Assembly: GCF_047495495.1 (NCBI RefSeq)
Contig: NZ_CP179930.1
Location: 1,984,001 to 2,048,000 of the forward strand
Origin: Zymobacter sp047495495
GTDB lineage: Bacteria; Pseudomonadota; Gammaproteobacteria; Pseudomonadales; Halomonadaceae
DNA: 64,000 nt
Reading direction: 5' to 3'
The stretch's first letter is position 1, and every line of letters starts with the position of its first letter. The translations under genes and the position numbers were made by a program. The notes under the pieces are model-generated. The model ran no database searches, was not told the origin of the DNA, and saw only the letters and a list, made by a program, of their open reading frames with translations. Below are positions 44,867 to 54,076 of this stretch, piece by piece.

Positions 44867-45278
44867 TGATCAATAATGATAACAAGACATCCTCTTGGGG
44901 GCATTGACTTTTAAATACCGCTCACACGCATTATAAATATATACAACCGATAATTATTTTTCTTATCAATGACGCATAAATTCCAATTAAGTCAATCAGC
45001 TATAAGCCGATATACCCAAAACCATTCAGAGCGTAAAAGCATAGTCCATTTGTCTAATATCACATCATCATAAAATGGACTATTTGACACATTATCGCCA
45101 TATCAAGGCTAACAATAGTGACTAAATAGTCTACCCCTTACTAAAGACTACTGGTCATTCAAATCGTAACGAGGCTTTATAAGTGATGTGGTCATCACTT
45201 TAAACCACTCGACATTCAACTTGGCCCTGACGGATAGGACAGCATCTGGCAGGCCAAGGGCTCTTCAGGAGGAGCATC
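44867..45278. promoter_or_regulatory. A+T-rich control region upstream of alpha-glucosidase
   Basis: 412 bp without a gene, unusually rich in A+T and in dyads. ATAGTCCATTT (45041-45051) and AAATGGACTAT (45073-45083) form a perfect inverted repeat whose centres are 32 bases apart, about three helical turns. TAGTCT / AGACTA occurs near 45127-45150. AAGTGATG-TGGT-CATCACTT (45181-45200) is a perfect hairpin. The glucosidase ATG is preceded by AGGAGGAGCATC, a very strong ribosome site. The layout suggests control by a sugar-responsive repressor. Confidence 0.45.
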
Positions 45279-46949
45279 ATGCAAACATCCGCAACGACAC
45301 AGCCCGCTCGCCAACACAAAGACCCCAGCTGGTGGCGCCATGCGGTCATCTATCAGATCTACCCGCGCTCCTTTGCCGACTCTGACGGCGATGGTATCGG
45401 TGATCTGCAAGGGATCCGCGACCGCATGGACTATCTGGCACGCTTGGGCGTAGATGCGCTCTGGCTGTCGCCTTTCTACCGCTCCCCTCAGGCCGATGCG
45501 GGCTATGACGTAGCGGACTACCGTGATGTCGATCCTCTCTTCGGCGATCTGGACGAATTCGACAAGATGCTGTCGCGTGCGCATCAGTCCGGCCTGAAAG
45601 TGATCGTGGATTTGGTGCCTAACCATACGTCCGATGAACACGTGTGGTTCAAGGAAGCACTGGCCTCTCCAGTCGGCAGCGCAGCCCGCGATCGCTATAT
45701 GTTCCGCACGGGCAAAGGCGAAAACGGCGAACTGCCCCCCAACAACTGGGAAAGTCTGTTCGGCGGCAGCGCTTGGACACGCATCGAAGGTACCGATCAA
45801 TGGTACCTGCACATGTTCGACGTCAAGCAGGCCGACCTGAACTGGCGCAACCCGGAAGTGCGTGAAGAATTCATCCGTACGCTGCGCTTCTGGCTGGATC
45901 GCGGTGTCGATGGCTTCCGCGTCGACGTGGCACACGGTCTGATCAAGAAAGAAGGTCTGCCCGACAACGAAGAGAAACAGGGTGTCGAAGGTGTCGATAT
46001 CGACGGTCACCACGGCCCAATGTGGGATCAGGAAGACGTCCACGAGATCTATCGTGAATGGCGCAAGGTGCTGAACGAATACGACGGTGAACGCACCATG
46101 GTCGCGGAAGCGTGGGTACCCACCCCGCGTATGGCGCGCTTCATCCGCGCTGATGAAATGTGTCAGGCCTTCAACTTCCCGTATCTGATGACGCCGTGGA
46201 ACGCCTCGTCCTATCGCAATATTATCCAGCGCTCGCTGGACGAATTCAGCAAGGTAGGCGCGCCGTCGACATGGGTCATGTCCAACCACGACGTTACACG
46301 CCACACTTCACGTCTAGGCATCTCCAAACCGGGTACCGTGCTGCAAGGTCTAAGCCTGCACACCGAACAACCAGATGAAGTATTGGGTCTGCGCCGTGCA
46401 CGCGCCAGCATCTTCATGACACTGGGCCTGCCGGGCAGCGCGTACATCTACCAGGGTGAAGAGCTGGGGCTGCCGGAAAATACCACGATGGACGACCGTT
46501 TCCGTCAAGATCCAACCTACTTCCGCACTAATGGCAAGGACGTTGGCCGCGATGGCTGCCGTGTACCGCTGCCGTGGAAAGCCAAGGCACCGGCTTATGG
46601 CTTCGGCCCTGCGGACAGCACCAACACTTGGCTGCCGCAACCGGACAGCTTCGCGCGCTACGCGATCGACGTCGAAGAAAAAGACCCGTTCTCCACCTTG
46701 GCACTGTACCGCCGCGTACTGAAACTGCGTCAGTGGTACGACCTCGGCAACGGTGACGTGGAATGGCTGGAAGGCCCGAACGAAGACGTACTGATGTTCC
46801 GCAACAAGGACATCATCGCCGTCATCAACATGGGTGAACAGACCGTACCGCTTCCCGAGCTGCAGATCGTCGCACAGAGCCTGCCGGAAATAATGAATGG
46901 CCTGCTGCCAGGCAATTCCGCTGTCTGGATGTATGCGCATAAACGCTGA
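45279..46949 (+). CDS. Alpha-glucosidase (GH13 family)
   Basis: 556 residues. TIM-barrel GH13 enzyme: VIYQIYPRSFADSDGDGIGD, DLVPNHTSDEH (conserved region I), catalytic nucleophile D216 in DGFRVDVAHG, acid/base E277 in MVAEAWV and transition-state Asp338 in MSNHDVTRH. PGSAYIYQGEELGLPE follows. The VDVAHG form of region II is typical of GH13_23/30 alpha-glucosidases such as the Halomonas sp. H11 enzyme. It probably hydrolyses maltose or sucrose-type alpha-glucosides in the cytoplasm (no signal peptide). Monocistronic, with a strong ribosome site and terminator. Confidence 0.92.
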   Translation: MQTSATTQPARQHKDPSWWRHAVIYQIYPRSFADSDGDGIGDLQGIRDRMDYLARLGVDALWLSPFYRSPQADAGYDVADYRDVDPLFGDLDEFDKMLSRAHQSGLKVIVDLVPNHTSDEHVWFKEALASPVGSAARDRYMFRTGKGENGELPPNNWESLFGGSAWTRIEGTDQWYLHMFDVKQADLNWRNPEVREEFIRTLRFWLDRGVDGFRVDVAHGLIKKEGLPDNEEKQGVEGVDIDGHHGPMWDQEDVHEIYREWRKVLNEYDGERTMVAEAWVPTPRMARFIRADEMCQAFNFPYLMTPWNASSYRNIIQRSLDEFSKVGAPSTWVMSNHDVTRHTSRLGISKPGTVLQGLSLHTEQPDEVLGLRRARASIFMTLGLPGSAYIYQGEELGLPENTTMDDRFRQDPTYFRTNGKDVGRDGCRVPLPWKAKAPAYGFGPADSTNTWLPQPDSFARYAIDVEEKDPFSTLALYRRVLKLRQWYDLGNGDVEWLEGPNEDVLMFRNKDIIAVINMGEQTVPLPELQIVAQSLPEIMNGLLPGNSAVWMYAHKR

Positions 46950-47006
46950 TTAGAGCGCGGCATTGACTGTCCTGTGCAGATGACCTGTTCTTGCTAACAG
47001 AGAAAT

Positions 47007-47045
47007 AAAAAGCTGCCTACCGTCCAACGGTGGGCAGCTTTTTTA
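47007..47045 (+). terminator. Terminator after alpha-glucosidase
   Basis: AAAAAGCTGCC-ACCGT pairs with ACGGT-GGCAGCTTTTT with one mismatch in the stem, followed by TTTTA. Confidence 0.92.
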
Positions 47046-47597
47046 TGCCTCGCGTCTTGAGAAACATCACGGCATACACGCACTGAGGTCTATGCCGCGT
47101 CATAAGAAGGGCAAGGCACTCCGCATCAGAATTCAAACAAAATGCGTCTATAAATACATCACCGCGAGGCAATCGCTCTATCGGAAAGGAAAAGCACGGT
47201 TCTATGTTAAAAAACGCGAGCTTATAATTGCATGGCCGCTTAAACAGCTATCTCAGCGCAATTCCATCAAGCAACAACACAACCGGTATCAAAAAGAGCA
47301 AGTTCATAAATACGCCACGGCTAAAGTGGCTCCAAGCTCCCTCTTCCACCTAACAAGCCCTTCCCCATCTAACAAGCCCTTCTCTATCTAAAAAAGAGGG
47401 ACGACGCCATCCAAATCGATAGAAGCGTGTTCGAAAAGAAGCCATGCCGTACGCGACCATCAGAAAGGAGTGTGCCTCGCTCAGCCACAAGTACACGCCT
47501 GAAAATAGGTCATGGTCGGCATAAGCATGACCACTGCCTTGCCTAAACGGTGATAGAAGCGCTTACCGCATCAAGGAAACGACAATAGGACGGCACG
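47046..47597. other. Non-coding region with a 19-bp short repeat
   Basis: A basic 99-codon frame at 47092 has improbable composition and is not called. TAACAAGCCCTTC occurs at 47351 and 47370, and a partial third unit starts at 47389, a 19-bp step. The array is enclosed by CCCTCTT (47339) and AAGAGGG (47394). The composition is more A+T-rich than flanking genes. Confidence 0.45.
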
Positions 47598-48335
47598 TCA
47601 GGACGTTAAGACGTCGCCGCCATACGGTAGAGAGGCTTCCTGCAATAGCGGGGTAATGGGATCGGGCTGGTTGAGGGGCTCGGGACTGCCCAGAAAATGT
47701 GGCTGACGGGGCCAGAGGTACAAGTCCCATACCGTCTTAATTCGCGCCCACTCTTCACGTAGCAACAGCGTACTGTCGCGGATCTCGCCCGGTGCTGCAC
47801 AGCCATAGGCGTCGATACCTTCATGGCGAGCGATCAACAGGGCACGTGGTAGATGCCAGCGCTGTGACACCAACACGGCCTGGCCGATGCCGAACACGCG
47901 ATGAGCACGAATCAAGGTATCGAAGGTGCTAAAACCGGCATAGTCACGCGTCATCGTGCTGGCGGGAATGCCCCGCGCACGCAAGGCCTTCCACATCGTC
48001 ACGGGTTCGTTGTACTGCATGGTGCGGTTATCGCCAGAAAGCAGCAGTAGCTCGGTACGCCCGCTATAGAAAAGCGCGGCAGCCACATCCAGGCGACCTT
48101 GATAGTACGGATTGGGAGCGCCGTTCCGCAGTCGGTGCGAGGTGCCAAAGACGATGGCGACCTGCGACAGCGGGCAGAGCTGGGGAGAATCGATGATGCG
48201 GTCGCGCGTGATGTACTGCATCCAAAGCGACAGACTGACCACGCCAGCACTTGCGGCGAGCACGACGGCACTGCACCCGAGGAACAGTCGGCTGAGAACA
48301 CGAAGCATCAGATCGCGTGCAGCACGTGGCGGCAT
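47598..48335 (-). CDS. SanA/YdcF-like DUF218 membrane protein
   Basis: 245 residues from ATG 48335, with AAGGAG six bases upstream. One N-terminal membrane segment (LFLGCSAVVLAASAGVVSLSL), then a periplasmic DUF218 domain. VAIVFGTSHRLRNGAPNPYY is the SanA-type first motif, followed by LLLLSGDN, YAGFSTFDTLIRAHRVFGI and AVLVSQRWHLPRALLIARH. E. coli SanA affects envelope permeability to vancomycin, and the biochemical role is unknown. It lies 61 bp downstream of sufT on the same strand and may be read from the suf transcript. Confidence 0.87.
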   Translation of the reverse strand: MPPRAARDLMLRVLSRLFLGCSAVVLAASAGVVSLSLWMQYITRDRIIDSPQLCPLSQVAIVFGTSHRLRNGAPNPYYQGRLDVAAALFYSGRTELLLLSGDNRTMQYNEPVTMWKALRARGIPASTMTRDYAGFSTFDTLIRAHRVFGIGQAVLVSQRWHLPRALLIARHEGIDAYGCAAPGEIRDSTLLLREEWARIKTVWDLYLWPRQPHFLGSPEPLNQPDPITPLLQEASLPYGGDVLTS

Positions 48336-48396
48336 ATGACACTCCTTGTCCGAAGAAGAACGCCCCTTGTCCGAATAAGAACGGCGGCCGGGGTCG

Positions 48397-48954
48397 TCAG
48401 AACATACCCAGTTCCAGCCGAGCCTCTTCACTCATCATTTCACGCGACCACGGGGGATTGAACACGATCTCGACGTGCACTTTGCTGATCTGCGGCGCGC
48501 CCAGAATCTTGTGGCGGGCATCGGCAGCAATGACATCGCCCATGCCACAGCCCGGTGCGGTCAGCGTCATACGAATATTGATCATTCGCTCGCCGGTCAG
48601 CAACGTATCGATACGACAGCCATAGACCAACCCCAGTTCCACGATATCAACAGGGATCTCGGGGTCATAGCAGGTGCGCAACTGTTCCCACACGAAGGCT
48701 TCCAGTGCCGCGTCGTCGGCATCGGCCGGCAGTGTCGGGCGCGGTATGGCAGGCAGCCCTACCGCGTCACGCTGATCCCCTTCCAGCAAATACAGTCGGC
48801 CCGCATGAGCCAGACTGATCGACGTACCGCGCGCCTGCATGACCTCGACCTCCGCCCCGCTTTCCAACGTTACGGTTTTGCCAAACGGGATCGAGATCAC
48901 GTCCGTATCACGGGAAAGCGTCAAGCGCTGCCCTTTTTGAAGCTCAGCAGTCAC
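48397..48954 (-). CDS. sufT: SufT family Fe-S assembly protein
   Basis: About 185 residues if GTG 48954 is the start (GGAG 12 bases upstream); a TTG at 49014 would add 20 unconserved residues. The N-terminal part (TLSRDTDVISIPFGKTVTLE) precedes a MIP18/DUF59 domain (about 95-175): CYDPEIPVDIVELGLVYGC, MTLTAPGCGMGDVIAADAR, VHVEIVFNPPWSREMMSEEA. SufT helps mature iron-sulphur proteins, especially at high Fe-S demand. It is the last suf gene, 99 bp after sufS. Confidence 0.87.
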   Translation of the reverse strand: MTAELQKGQRLTLSRDTDVISIPFGKTVTLESGAEVEVMQARGTSISLAHAGRLYLLEGDQRDAVGLPAIPRPTLPADADDAALEAFVWEQLRTCYDPEIPVDIVELGLVYGCRIDTLLTGERMINIRMTLTAPGCGMGDVIAADARHKILGAPQISKVHVEIVFNPPWSREMMSEEARLELGMF

Positions 48955-49053
48955 GGTAGCCAGTATCTCCTGCGGGAATTTAGTGCGAGCATGATGCCGT
49001 AAAGGGGCCCGCAACGTCGAGCCTACCTCATATGCAATGGACGTTAGCGCTGA

Positions 49054-50313
49054 CTACCCACGCACCATGTCGATGACGCGACGCAATGCGCTGACGAAGG
49101 TGTCGATCTCAGCGGGCGTGTTGTACAGCGCAAACGAGGCACGGCAGGTCGCTTCGAGCCCAAAGCGCCGCAACACAGGCTGCGCACAGTGATGGCCTGT
49201 ACGGATGGCCACACCCAGCTGGTCGATGAGCAGCCCGATGTCTTGGGCATGTGCGCCGTCGACGACGAACGAGATCACACCCGCTTTATGCTCGGCGTTA
49301 CCGATAATTCTCAGGCCGTCGATGGTTTGAAGCTGTTCGGTCGCATTGAGCAGCAGGTGCTGTTCCCAGTCGCTGATAACGTCCAACCCGTAGCGTTCGA
49401 CCCACTGCAGGGCGCGATCGAACCCGATGGCTTCGGCAATAGCCGGTGTACCCGCTTCAAACTTGTGAGGAGGATCAGCAAAGGTGGTGCCTCGATCGAA
49501 GCTGACGCGCTTGATCATTTCGCCACCACCCTGCCACGGCGGCAACTGTTCCAGCCAATCCAGCCGGCCGTACAGCGCACCGATGCCGGTAGGCCCGTAA
49601 ACCTTGTGTGCAGAGAATGCGTAGAAATCGACATCCAGTGCCTGCACGTCGACCGGCTGATGCGGCGCCGCCTGCGCACCGTCGACGACAATGGCAGCGC
49701 CGCGCTCATGGGCAATGCGTGCCAGTTCGGCTACCGGGTTGATCGTACCCAATGCGTTGGACACATGGGTAACGGCAACCAGTTTGGTGCGCTCGCTGAA
49801 CAGGGCGCGATAGGCCGCCATGTCCAGTTCACCCTGCTCAGTCACTGGAATAACGCGAACCACGATACCGTGGGTGTCCGCCAGCAGCTGCCATGGCACG
49901 ATATTGGCGTGATGTTCCATTTCAGAAACGATGACTTCATCACCCGGCCGCATCTCAGAACGCACAAACACGTTGGCGACCAAATTAAGCGATTCGGTGG
50001 CACCGCGAGTAAACACGATCTCACGACTGTCAGCAGCATTCAGGAAGCGCTGGACGTGCTTGCGTGCGTTCTCGAACGCCTGGGTAGCCTCTTCGGCAAG
50101 ACTGTGAATGCCCCGGTGGATGTTGGCATTCATGCGGTGGTAATAGTCATCCATCGCATCCAACACGGTCTGCGGCGTCTGCGTGGTCGCTGCATTGTCG
50201 AGGTAGACCAGCGGGCGATTATCATGCAGACGTCGTCCCAGGATCGGGAACTCCTGCCGAACGTGGTCGACGTCCAGAATGGGATGCTGTTCGGTGAAAT
50301 CGTGAATCTGCAT
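49054..50313 (-). CDS. sufS: Cysteine desulfurase SufS
   Basis: 419 residues from ATG 50313, where the SufS fold begins (DVDHVRQEFPIL). PLP-binding lysine K237 in SAHKVYGPTGIGALYG, and the substrate cysteine C376 in RTGHHCAQPV. VYLDNAATTQ, FTRGATESLNLVA and EHHANIVPWQ are typical of group II desulfurases. It supplies persulphide sulphur to SufB. No sufE or sufU is in the operon. It starts 105 bp after the sufD stop. Confidence 0.94.
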   Translation of the reverse strand: MQIHDFTEQHPILDVDHVRQEFPILGRRLHDNRPLVYLDNAATTQTPQTVLDAMDDYYHRMNANIHRGIHSLAEEATQAFENARKHVQRFLNAADSREIVFTRGATESLNLVANVFVRSEMRPGDEVIVSEMEHHANIVPWQLLADTHGIVVRVIPVTEQGELDMAAYRALFSERTKLVAVTHVSNALGTINPVAELARIAHERGAAIVVDGAQAAPHQPVDVQALDVDFYAFSAHKVYGPTGIGALYGRLDWLEQLPPWQGGGEMIKRVSFDRGTTFADPPHKFEAGTPAIAEAIGFDRALQWVERYGLDVISDWEQHLLLNATEQLQTIDGLRIIGNAEHKAGVISFVVDGAHAQDIGLLIDQLGVAIRTGHHCAQPVLRRFGLEATCRASFALYNTPAEIDTFVSALRRVIDMVRG

Positions 50314-50418
50314 GATGCCTGTCCCCGTGATATCAGATTGCGGCATAGACCTTCGAGTCGCCATTAACGTAAGACGCCCCTTGCCCCAGCGTAGCGCGGG
50401 CAAGGGGACAAGAGGCCA

Positions 50419-51738
50419 TCAGTCCAGCAGATCGACCAGATCCGCTAGGTTGAAACGCCCGGGCAGTTCGCCCGCCACCAGATGCTCGACGCGCTGGGCA
50501 ACGGCGGGCAGGTGCGTGGCCTGCAGCACTTCACCGGCAAACGCCAGCGTCAGCATGGCCCGTGCCATTTCCTTGTCGATGCCGCGTGCGCGCAGGGCAA
50601 ACAGTGCGTCCTGATCAAGCTGGCCCGTGGTCGCCCCGTGCGAGCACTGCACATCGTCCGCGTAGATTTCGAGCTCAGGTTTGGTGTCGATCTCAGCACG
50701 ATCCGACAGCAACAGGTTGGCGTTGCTTTGATAGCCACGCACCTGCTGGGCATCACGCTTGATGTAGACGCGCCCGTTGAAGATACCGCGCGCACGCCCC
50801 CCGAGGATGCCCTTGTAGTTCTCGTTGGAGAACGTGCGTGGCACGTTGTGGTTGACCACCGTGTGGTTGTCCAGCACCTGACGGCCCTGACCAAAGAACA
50901 GCCCCCAGTAGTCGGACTGCGCATTCTCACCGTTCAGTTCAGTGCACAGGTCGTTGCGGGCCAGAGCGCCCCCCAGCGTGAGCGAGTAGGATGCGAAGTG
51001 GGCATCGCGCGCCTGATCGACGCGGACGTTACCAATGCGCACGTCCTGCTGGCTCTGCTCCTGCAGCATATAGTGGCGCAGGTGAGCACCGTCTTCGAGA
51101 TGCACTTCGGTGACAACGTTAGTCAAATTGGCCGCATCGCCAAGGCTGACATAGTGTTCCAGTACGCTGGCCTGCGATTGGCGCTCGGCACGAATAACAA
51201 CGCGTGGCTGAATCGCCAGCGGTACATCGTGCTGACGAGAAACGAACAGCAACTCAATCGGCCGTTCGACAACGCAGCCAGCGCGCAACGTCAGCACTGC
51301 ACCGTCCGTGACAAAAGCTTGGTTCAGTGCCGTAAACGGCGTGCGCTGTTCATCGACCAGCGAGAACAGATCAGCGGGCACATCGCCGGAGGCCAGCATC
51401 GACGACAGCGGTGTCAGTTGCACGCCTTCTGGCAGAGCATCGACACGTGAGTGCTCAGCCGAAAATTGCCCATCAATGAACACCATCCGATAGGTGTCAT
51501 GGTTCAGCGCCACGCTGCCCACATTCACATCGGCAACGGCTTCCGCCGCGGGCAAGGCATAATCGGTGTCAGCGATACGGCGCAGGTCAAGGTACTTCCA
51601 CGCTTCGTGACGCCGAGTGGGAAAACCGACGTCGAGAAAGTGTGCCAGCCCGCGCTGACGTTGGGCCGCCAGCACATCGCCGCGCACGTTCAGTGCATCG
51701 AAGCGTGCCTGCCAGGCGTTATGGGCAACATCGCTCAT
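50419..51738 (-). CDS. sufD: Fe-S cluster assembly protein SufD
   Basis: 439 residues, right-handed beta-helix SufB/SufD family. YLDLRRIADTDYAL near the N-terminus, then VDQARDAHFASYSLTLGG, the HNVPRTFSNENYKGILGGRA stretch, and EIYADDVQCSHGATTGQLD, the SufD signature near the C-terminus. It forms the SufBC2D scaffold. Its ATG overlaps the sufC stop by 4 bases (ATGA), which shows translational coupling. Confidence 0.94.
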   Translation of the reverse strand: MSDVAHNAWQARFDALNVRGDVLAAQRQRGLAHFLDVGFPTRRHEAWKYLDLRRIADTDYALPAAEAVADVNVGSVALNHDTYRMVFIDGQFSAEHSRVDALPEGVQLTPLSSMLASGDVPADLFSLVDEQRTPFTALNQAFVTDGAVLTLRAGCVVERPIELLFVSRQHDVPLAIQPRVVIRAERQSQASVLEHYVSLGDAANLTNVVTEVHLEDGAHLRHYMLQEQSQQDVRIGNVRVDQARDAHFASYSLTLGGALARNDLCTELNGENAQSDYWGLFFGQGRQVLDNHTVVNHNVPRTFSNENYKGILGGRARGIFNGRVYIKRDAQQVRGYQSNANLLLSDRAEIDTKPELEIYADDVQCSHGATTGQLDQDALFALRARGIDKEMARAMLTLAFAGEVLQATHLPAVAQRVEHLVAGELPGRFNLADLVDLLD

Positions 51739-52487
51739 GCCTGCCCCCCTTCGACCACGCCTTCATAGCCGGTTTTTTCGAGCTGCTGCGCCAGTGTGTG
51801 GTCGCCGGACTTGACGATCCTGCCATCGACCAGAACGTGTACTTGGTCGGGCACGATATAGTCGAGCAGACGCTGATAGTGCGTCACCATCAGGATCGAA
51901 CGCTGGCCATCGCGCAGCGAGTTGACCCCTTCAGAGACCACGCGCAGCGCGTCGATATCCAGCCCGGAGTCGATCTCGTCAAGCAGCGCCAACTTCGGCT
52001 CCAGCACTAGCATCTGCAGGATTTCGTTGCGCTTCTTCTCACCGCCGGAGAAACCTTCGTTCACAGCACGCTGCAGGAAGGAACTGTCCATCTTCATTTC
52101 AGCCAGCTTGGCGCGAATCAGCTTCATGAATTCCGGTGCAGGAATCTCGCCGAGGCCTTCCGCTTCACGCTTGGCATTGAGCGCGGCGCGCAGCAGATAG
52201 ATGTTCTTGACCCCCGGAATCTCGACCGGGTACTGGAAGCCCATCAGCAGTCCGGCACGGGCACGCTCTTCGACGTCCATTTCAAGCAGATCCTGACCAT
52301 CGAACAGAATGCTGCCTTCGGTCACGTCATACCCGTCCTTGCCCGCCAGCACGGAAGACAGTGTGGACTTACCCGCCCCATTGGGGCCCATGATGGCGTG
52401 CACCTCTCCCGGCCGGATGGTCAGGTCGATTCCTTTGAGAATCGGTTTGTCATCGATGGTCGCGTGCAGGTTCTTGATCTCGAGCAT
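51735..52487 (-). CDS. sufC: Fe-S cluster assembly ATPase SufC
   Basis: 250 residues, ABC-type ATPase. Walker A GPNGAGKST, signature FSGGEKKR, Walker B LALLDEIDSGLDID, switch region MVTHYQRLL. MLEIKNLHATIDDKPILKGI and KNIYLLRAALNA are characteristic. It drives conformational change in SufBC2D during cluster assembly. Start supported by AAGGATTTTCTACC just upstream; 73 bp after sufB. Confidence 0.95.
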   Translation of the reverse strand: MLEIKNLHATIDDKPILKGIDLTIRPGEVHAIMGPNGAGKSTLSSVLAGKDGYDVTEGSILFDGQDLLEMDVEERARAGLLMGFQYPVEIPGVKNIYLLRAALNAKREAEGLGEIPAPEFMKLIRAKLAEMKMDSSFLQRAVNEGFSGGEKKRNEILQMLVLEPKLALLDEIDSGLDIDALRVVSEGVNSLRDGQRSILMVTHYQRLLDYIVPDQVHVLVDGRIVKSGDHTLAQQLEKTGYEGVVEGGQA

Positions 52488-52560
52488 GGTAGAAAATCCT
52501 TGATGATCCGGTCTGCGAGGGCGCTCGCCCCCGCGTCTATCTAAACGTGTGCGGGCCGAA

Positions 52561-54006
52561 TTAACCGACCGATCCTTCCAGCGTGACGCTCAGCAGCGCT
52601 TCCGCCTCGACGGCGAACTCCATCGGCAGCTCCTGGAAGACATCCTTGCAGAAGCCATTGACGATCATGCTGACAGCGTCTTCTTCGCTGATGCCGCGCT
52701 GGCGGCAGTAGAACAGCTGGTCATCACCGATCTTGGAGGTCGTAGCCTCATGCTCGATGGTCGCACTGGCGTTGGCGATTTCCTGATACGGGAACGTATG
52801 CGCACCACAGCGATCGCCGATCAACAGCGAGTCACACTGGGTGAAGTTACGCGCATTGGCCGCTCGCGGCGCCACCTTCACCAGTCCACGATAGGACTGA
52901 TCCGAACGCCCTGCCGCAATCCCTTTCGAAATGATCGTCGAACGGGTGTCTTTGCCGATATGGATCATCTTGGTGCCGGTATCGGCCTGCTGGCGTCCGT
53001 TGGTCACCGCGACAGAATAAAATTCGCCACGTGAACCGTCACCGGTCAACAAGCAGGACGGGTACTTCCAAGTGATGGCAGATCCCGTCTCGACCTGCGT
53101 CCAGCTAATGCGCGAACGGTCGCCACGGCAATCGCCACGTTTGGTCACGAAGTTGTAGATACCGCCCTTGCCGTTTTCATCCCCCGGGTACCAGTTCTGC
53201 ACCGTGGAATACTTGATATAGGCATCTTCCAGCGCCACCAGTTCGACGACGGCAGCGTGCAGCTGGTTCTCATCGCGCATCGGTGCGGTGCAGCCTTCCA
53301 GATAGGAGACTTGGGCACGCTTGTCACAAATGATCAGCGTGCGCTCGAACTGTCCCGTATTGGCGGCGTTGATGCGGAAATAGGTCGACAGCTCCATCGG
53401 GCAAGCCACGCCTTCCGGCACATACACGAACGACCCATCAGTGAAGACGGCCGAGTTGAGTGCAGTAAAGAAGTTGTCGCCCTGCGGCACGACAGAGCCA
53501 AGGTACTGGCGTACCAGATCAGGATGCTCGCGCACCGCTTCTGAAATGGAACAAAAGATGACACCCGCTTCCTTGAGCTTTTCGCGGAAGGTAGTGGTCA
53601 CGGAAACGGAATCGAATACCGCATCGACGGCCACACCGGCCAGCGCCGCTCGCTCGTGCAGCGGAATACCCAGCTTCTCGTAGGTTTCAAGCAGCTTGGG
53701 ATCCACTTCATCAAGGCTCTTGGGCGCATCATCCTTTGCTTTCGGTGCGCTGTAGTAGGAGATGGCCTGATAGTCGATATCCGGATAGTCGAGGTGCGCC
53801 CAGCTCGGCGCCTCCATCGTCTGCCACAGCCGATAAGCGTCGAGACGCCAGCTCAGCAGCCATTCCGGCTCGCCCTTCTTCTTCGAGATGAAGGCGATGA
53901 CCTCTTCGTTCAGACCCGGTGGCAGCGTGTCACTCTCAATGTCGGTAATGAACCCTTGAGTGTACTCGCGCCGTTGGCCGAGTTTTTCCATCTCTTCGGT
54001 CGCCAT
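52561..54006 (-). CDS. sufB: Fe-S cluster assembly scaffold SufB
   Basis: 481 residues from ATG 54006, with AAGGAG ten bases upstream; the frame extends 41 codons upstream and into the regulator end without support. YTQGFITDIESDTLPPGLNE, GSVVPQGDNFFTALNSAVFT, YVPEGVACPMELSTYFRIN, RAQVSYLEGCTAPMRDENQL, KGGIYNFVTKRGDCRGDRS and IEHEATTSKIGDDQLFYCRQ are hallmarks of SufB, including the cysteine used for sulphur transfer. Length equals the family norm (about 480-495). Confidence 0.96.
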   Translation of the reverse strand: MATEEMEKLGQRREYTQGFITDIESDTLPPGLNEEVIAFISKKKGEPEWLLSWRLDAYRLWQTMEAPSWAHLDYPDIDYQAISYYSAPKAKDDAPKSLDEVDPKLLETYEKLGIPLHERAALAGVAVDAVFDSVSVTTTFREKLKEAGVIFCSISEAVREHPDLVRQYLGSVVPQGDNFFTALNSAVFTDGSFVYVPEGVACPMELSTYFRINAANTGQFERTLIICDKRAQVSYLEGCTAPMRDENQLHAAVVELVALEDAYIKYSTVQNWYPGDENGKGGIYNFVTKRGDCRGDRSRISWTQVETGSAITWKYPSCLLTGDGSRGEFYSVAVTNGRQQADTGTKMIHIGKDTRSTIISKGIAAGRSDQSYRGLVKVAPRAANARNFTQCDSLLIGDRCGAHTFPYQEIANASATIEHEATTSKIGDDQLFYCRQRGISEEDAVSMIVNGFCKDVFQELPMEFAVEAEALLSVTLEGSVG

Positions 54007-54076
54007 CGTTCTGTCTCTCCTTGACGGACATGCGCTGTCCGCTTGATGCAATGGGGGCTTCTGGCCGTCAATGACG

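Noticed and set aside
45216..46304. 362-codon minus-strand frame opposite the alpha-glucosidase
   Set aside because: Antisense shadow; the plus strand encodes a complete GH13 enzyme with all catalytic residues.
47092..47391. 99-codon Lys-rich open frame
   Set aside because: Poor ribosome spacing, no domain, composition explained by local A+T-rich sequence; starts just after a terminator.
49189..50367. 392-codon plus-strand frame opposite sufS
   Set aside because: Antisense shadow of sufS; His/Gln/Arg-rich composition typical of such shadows.
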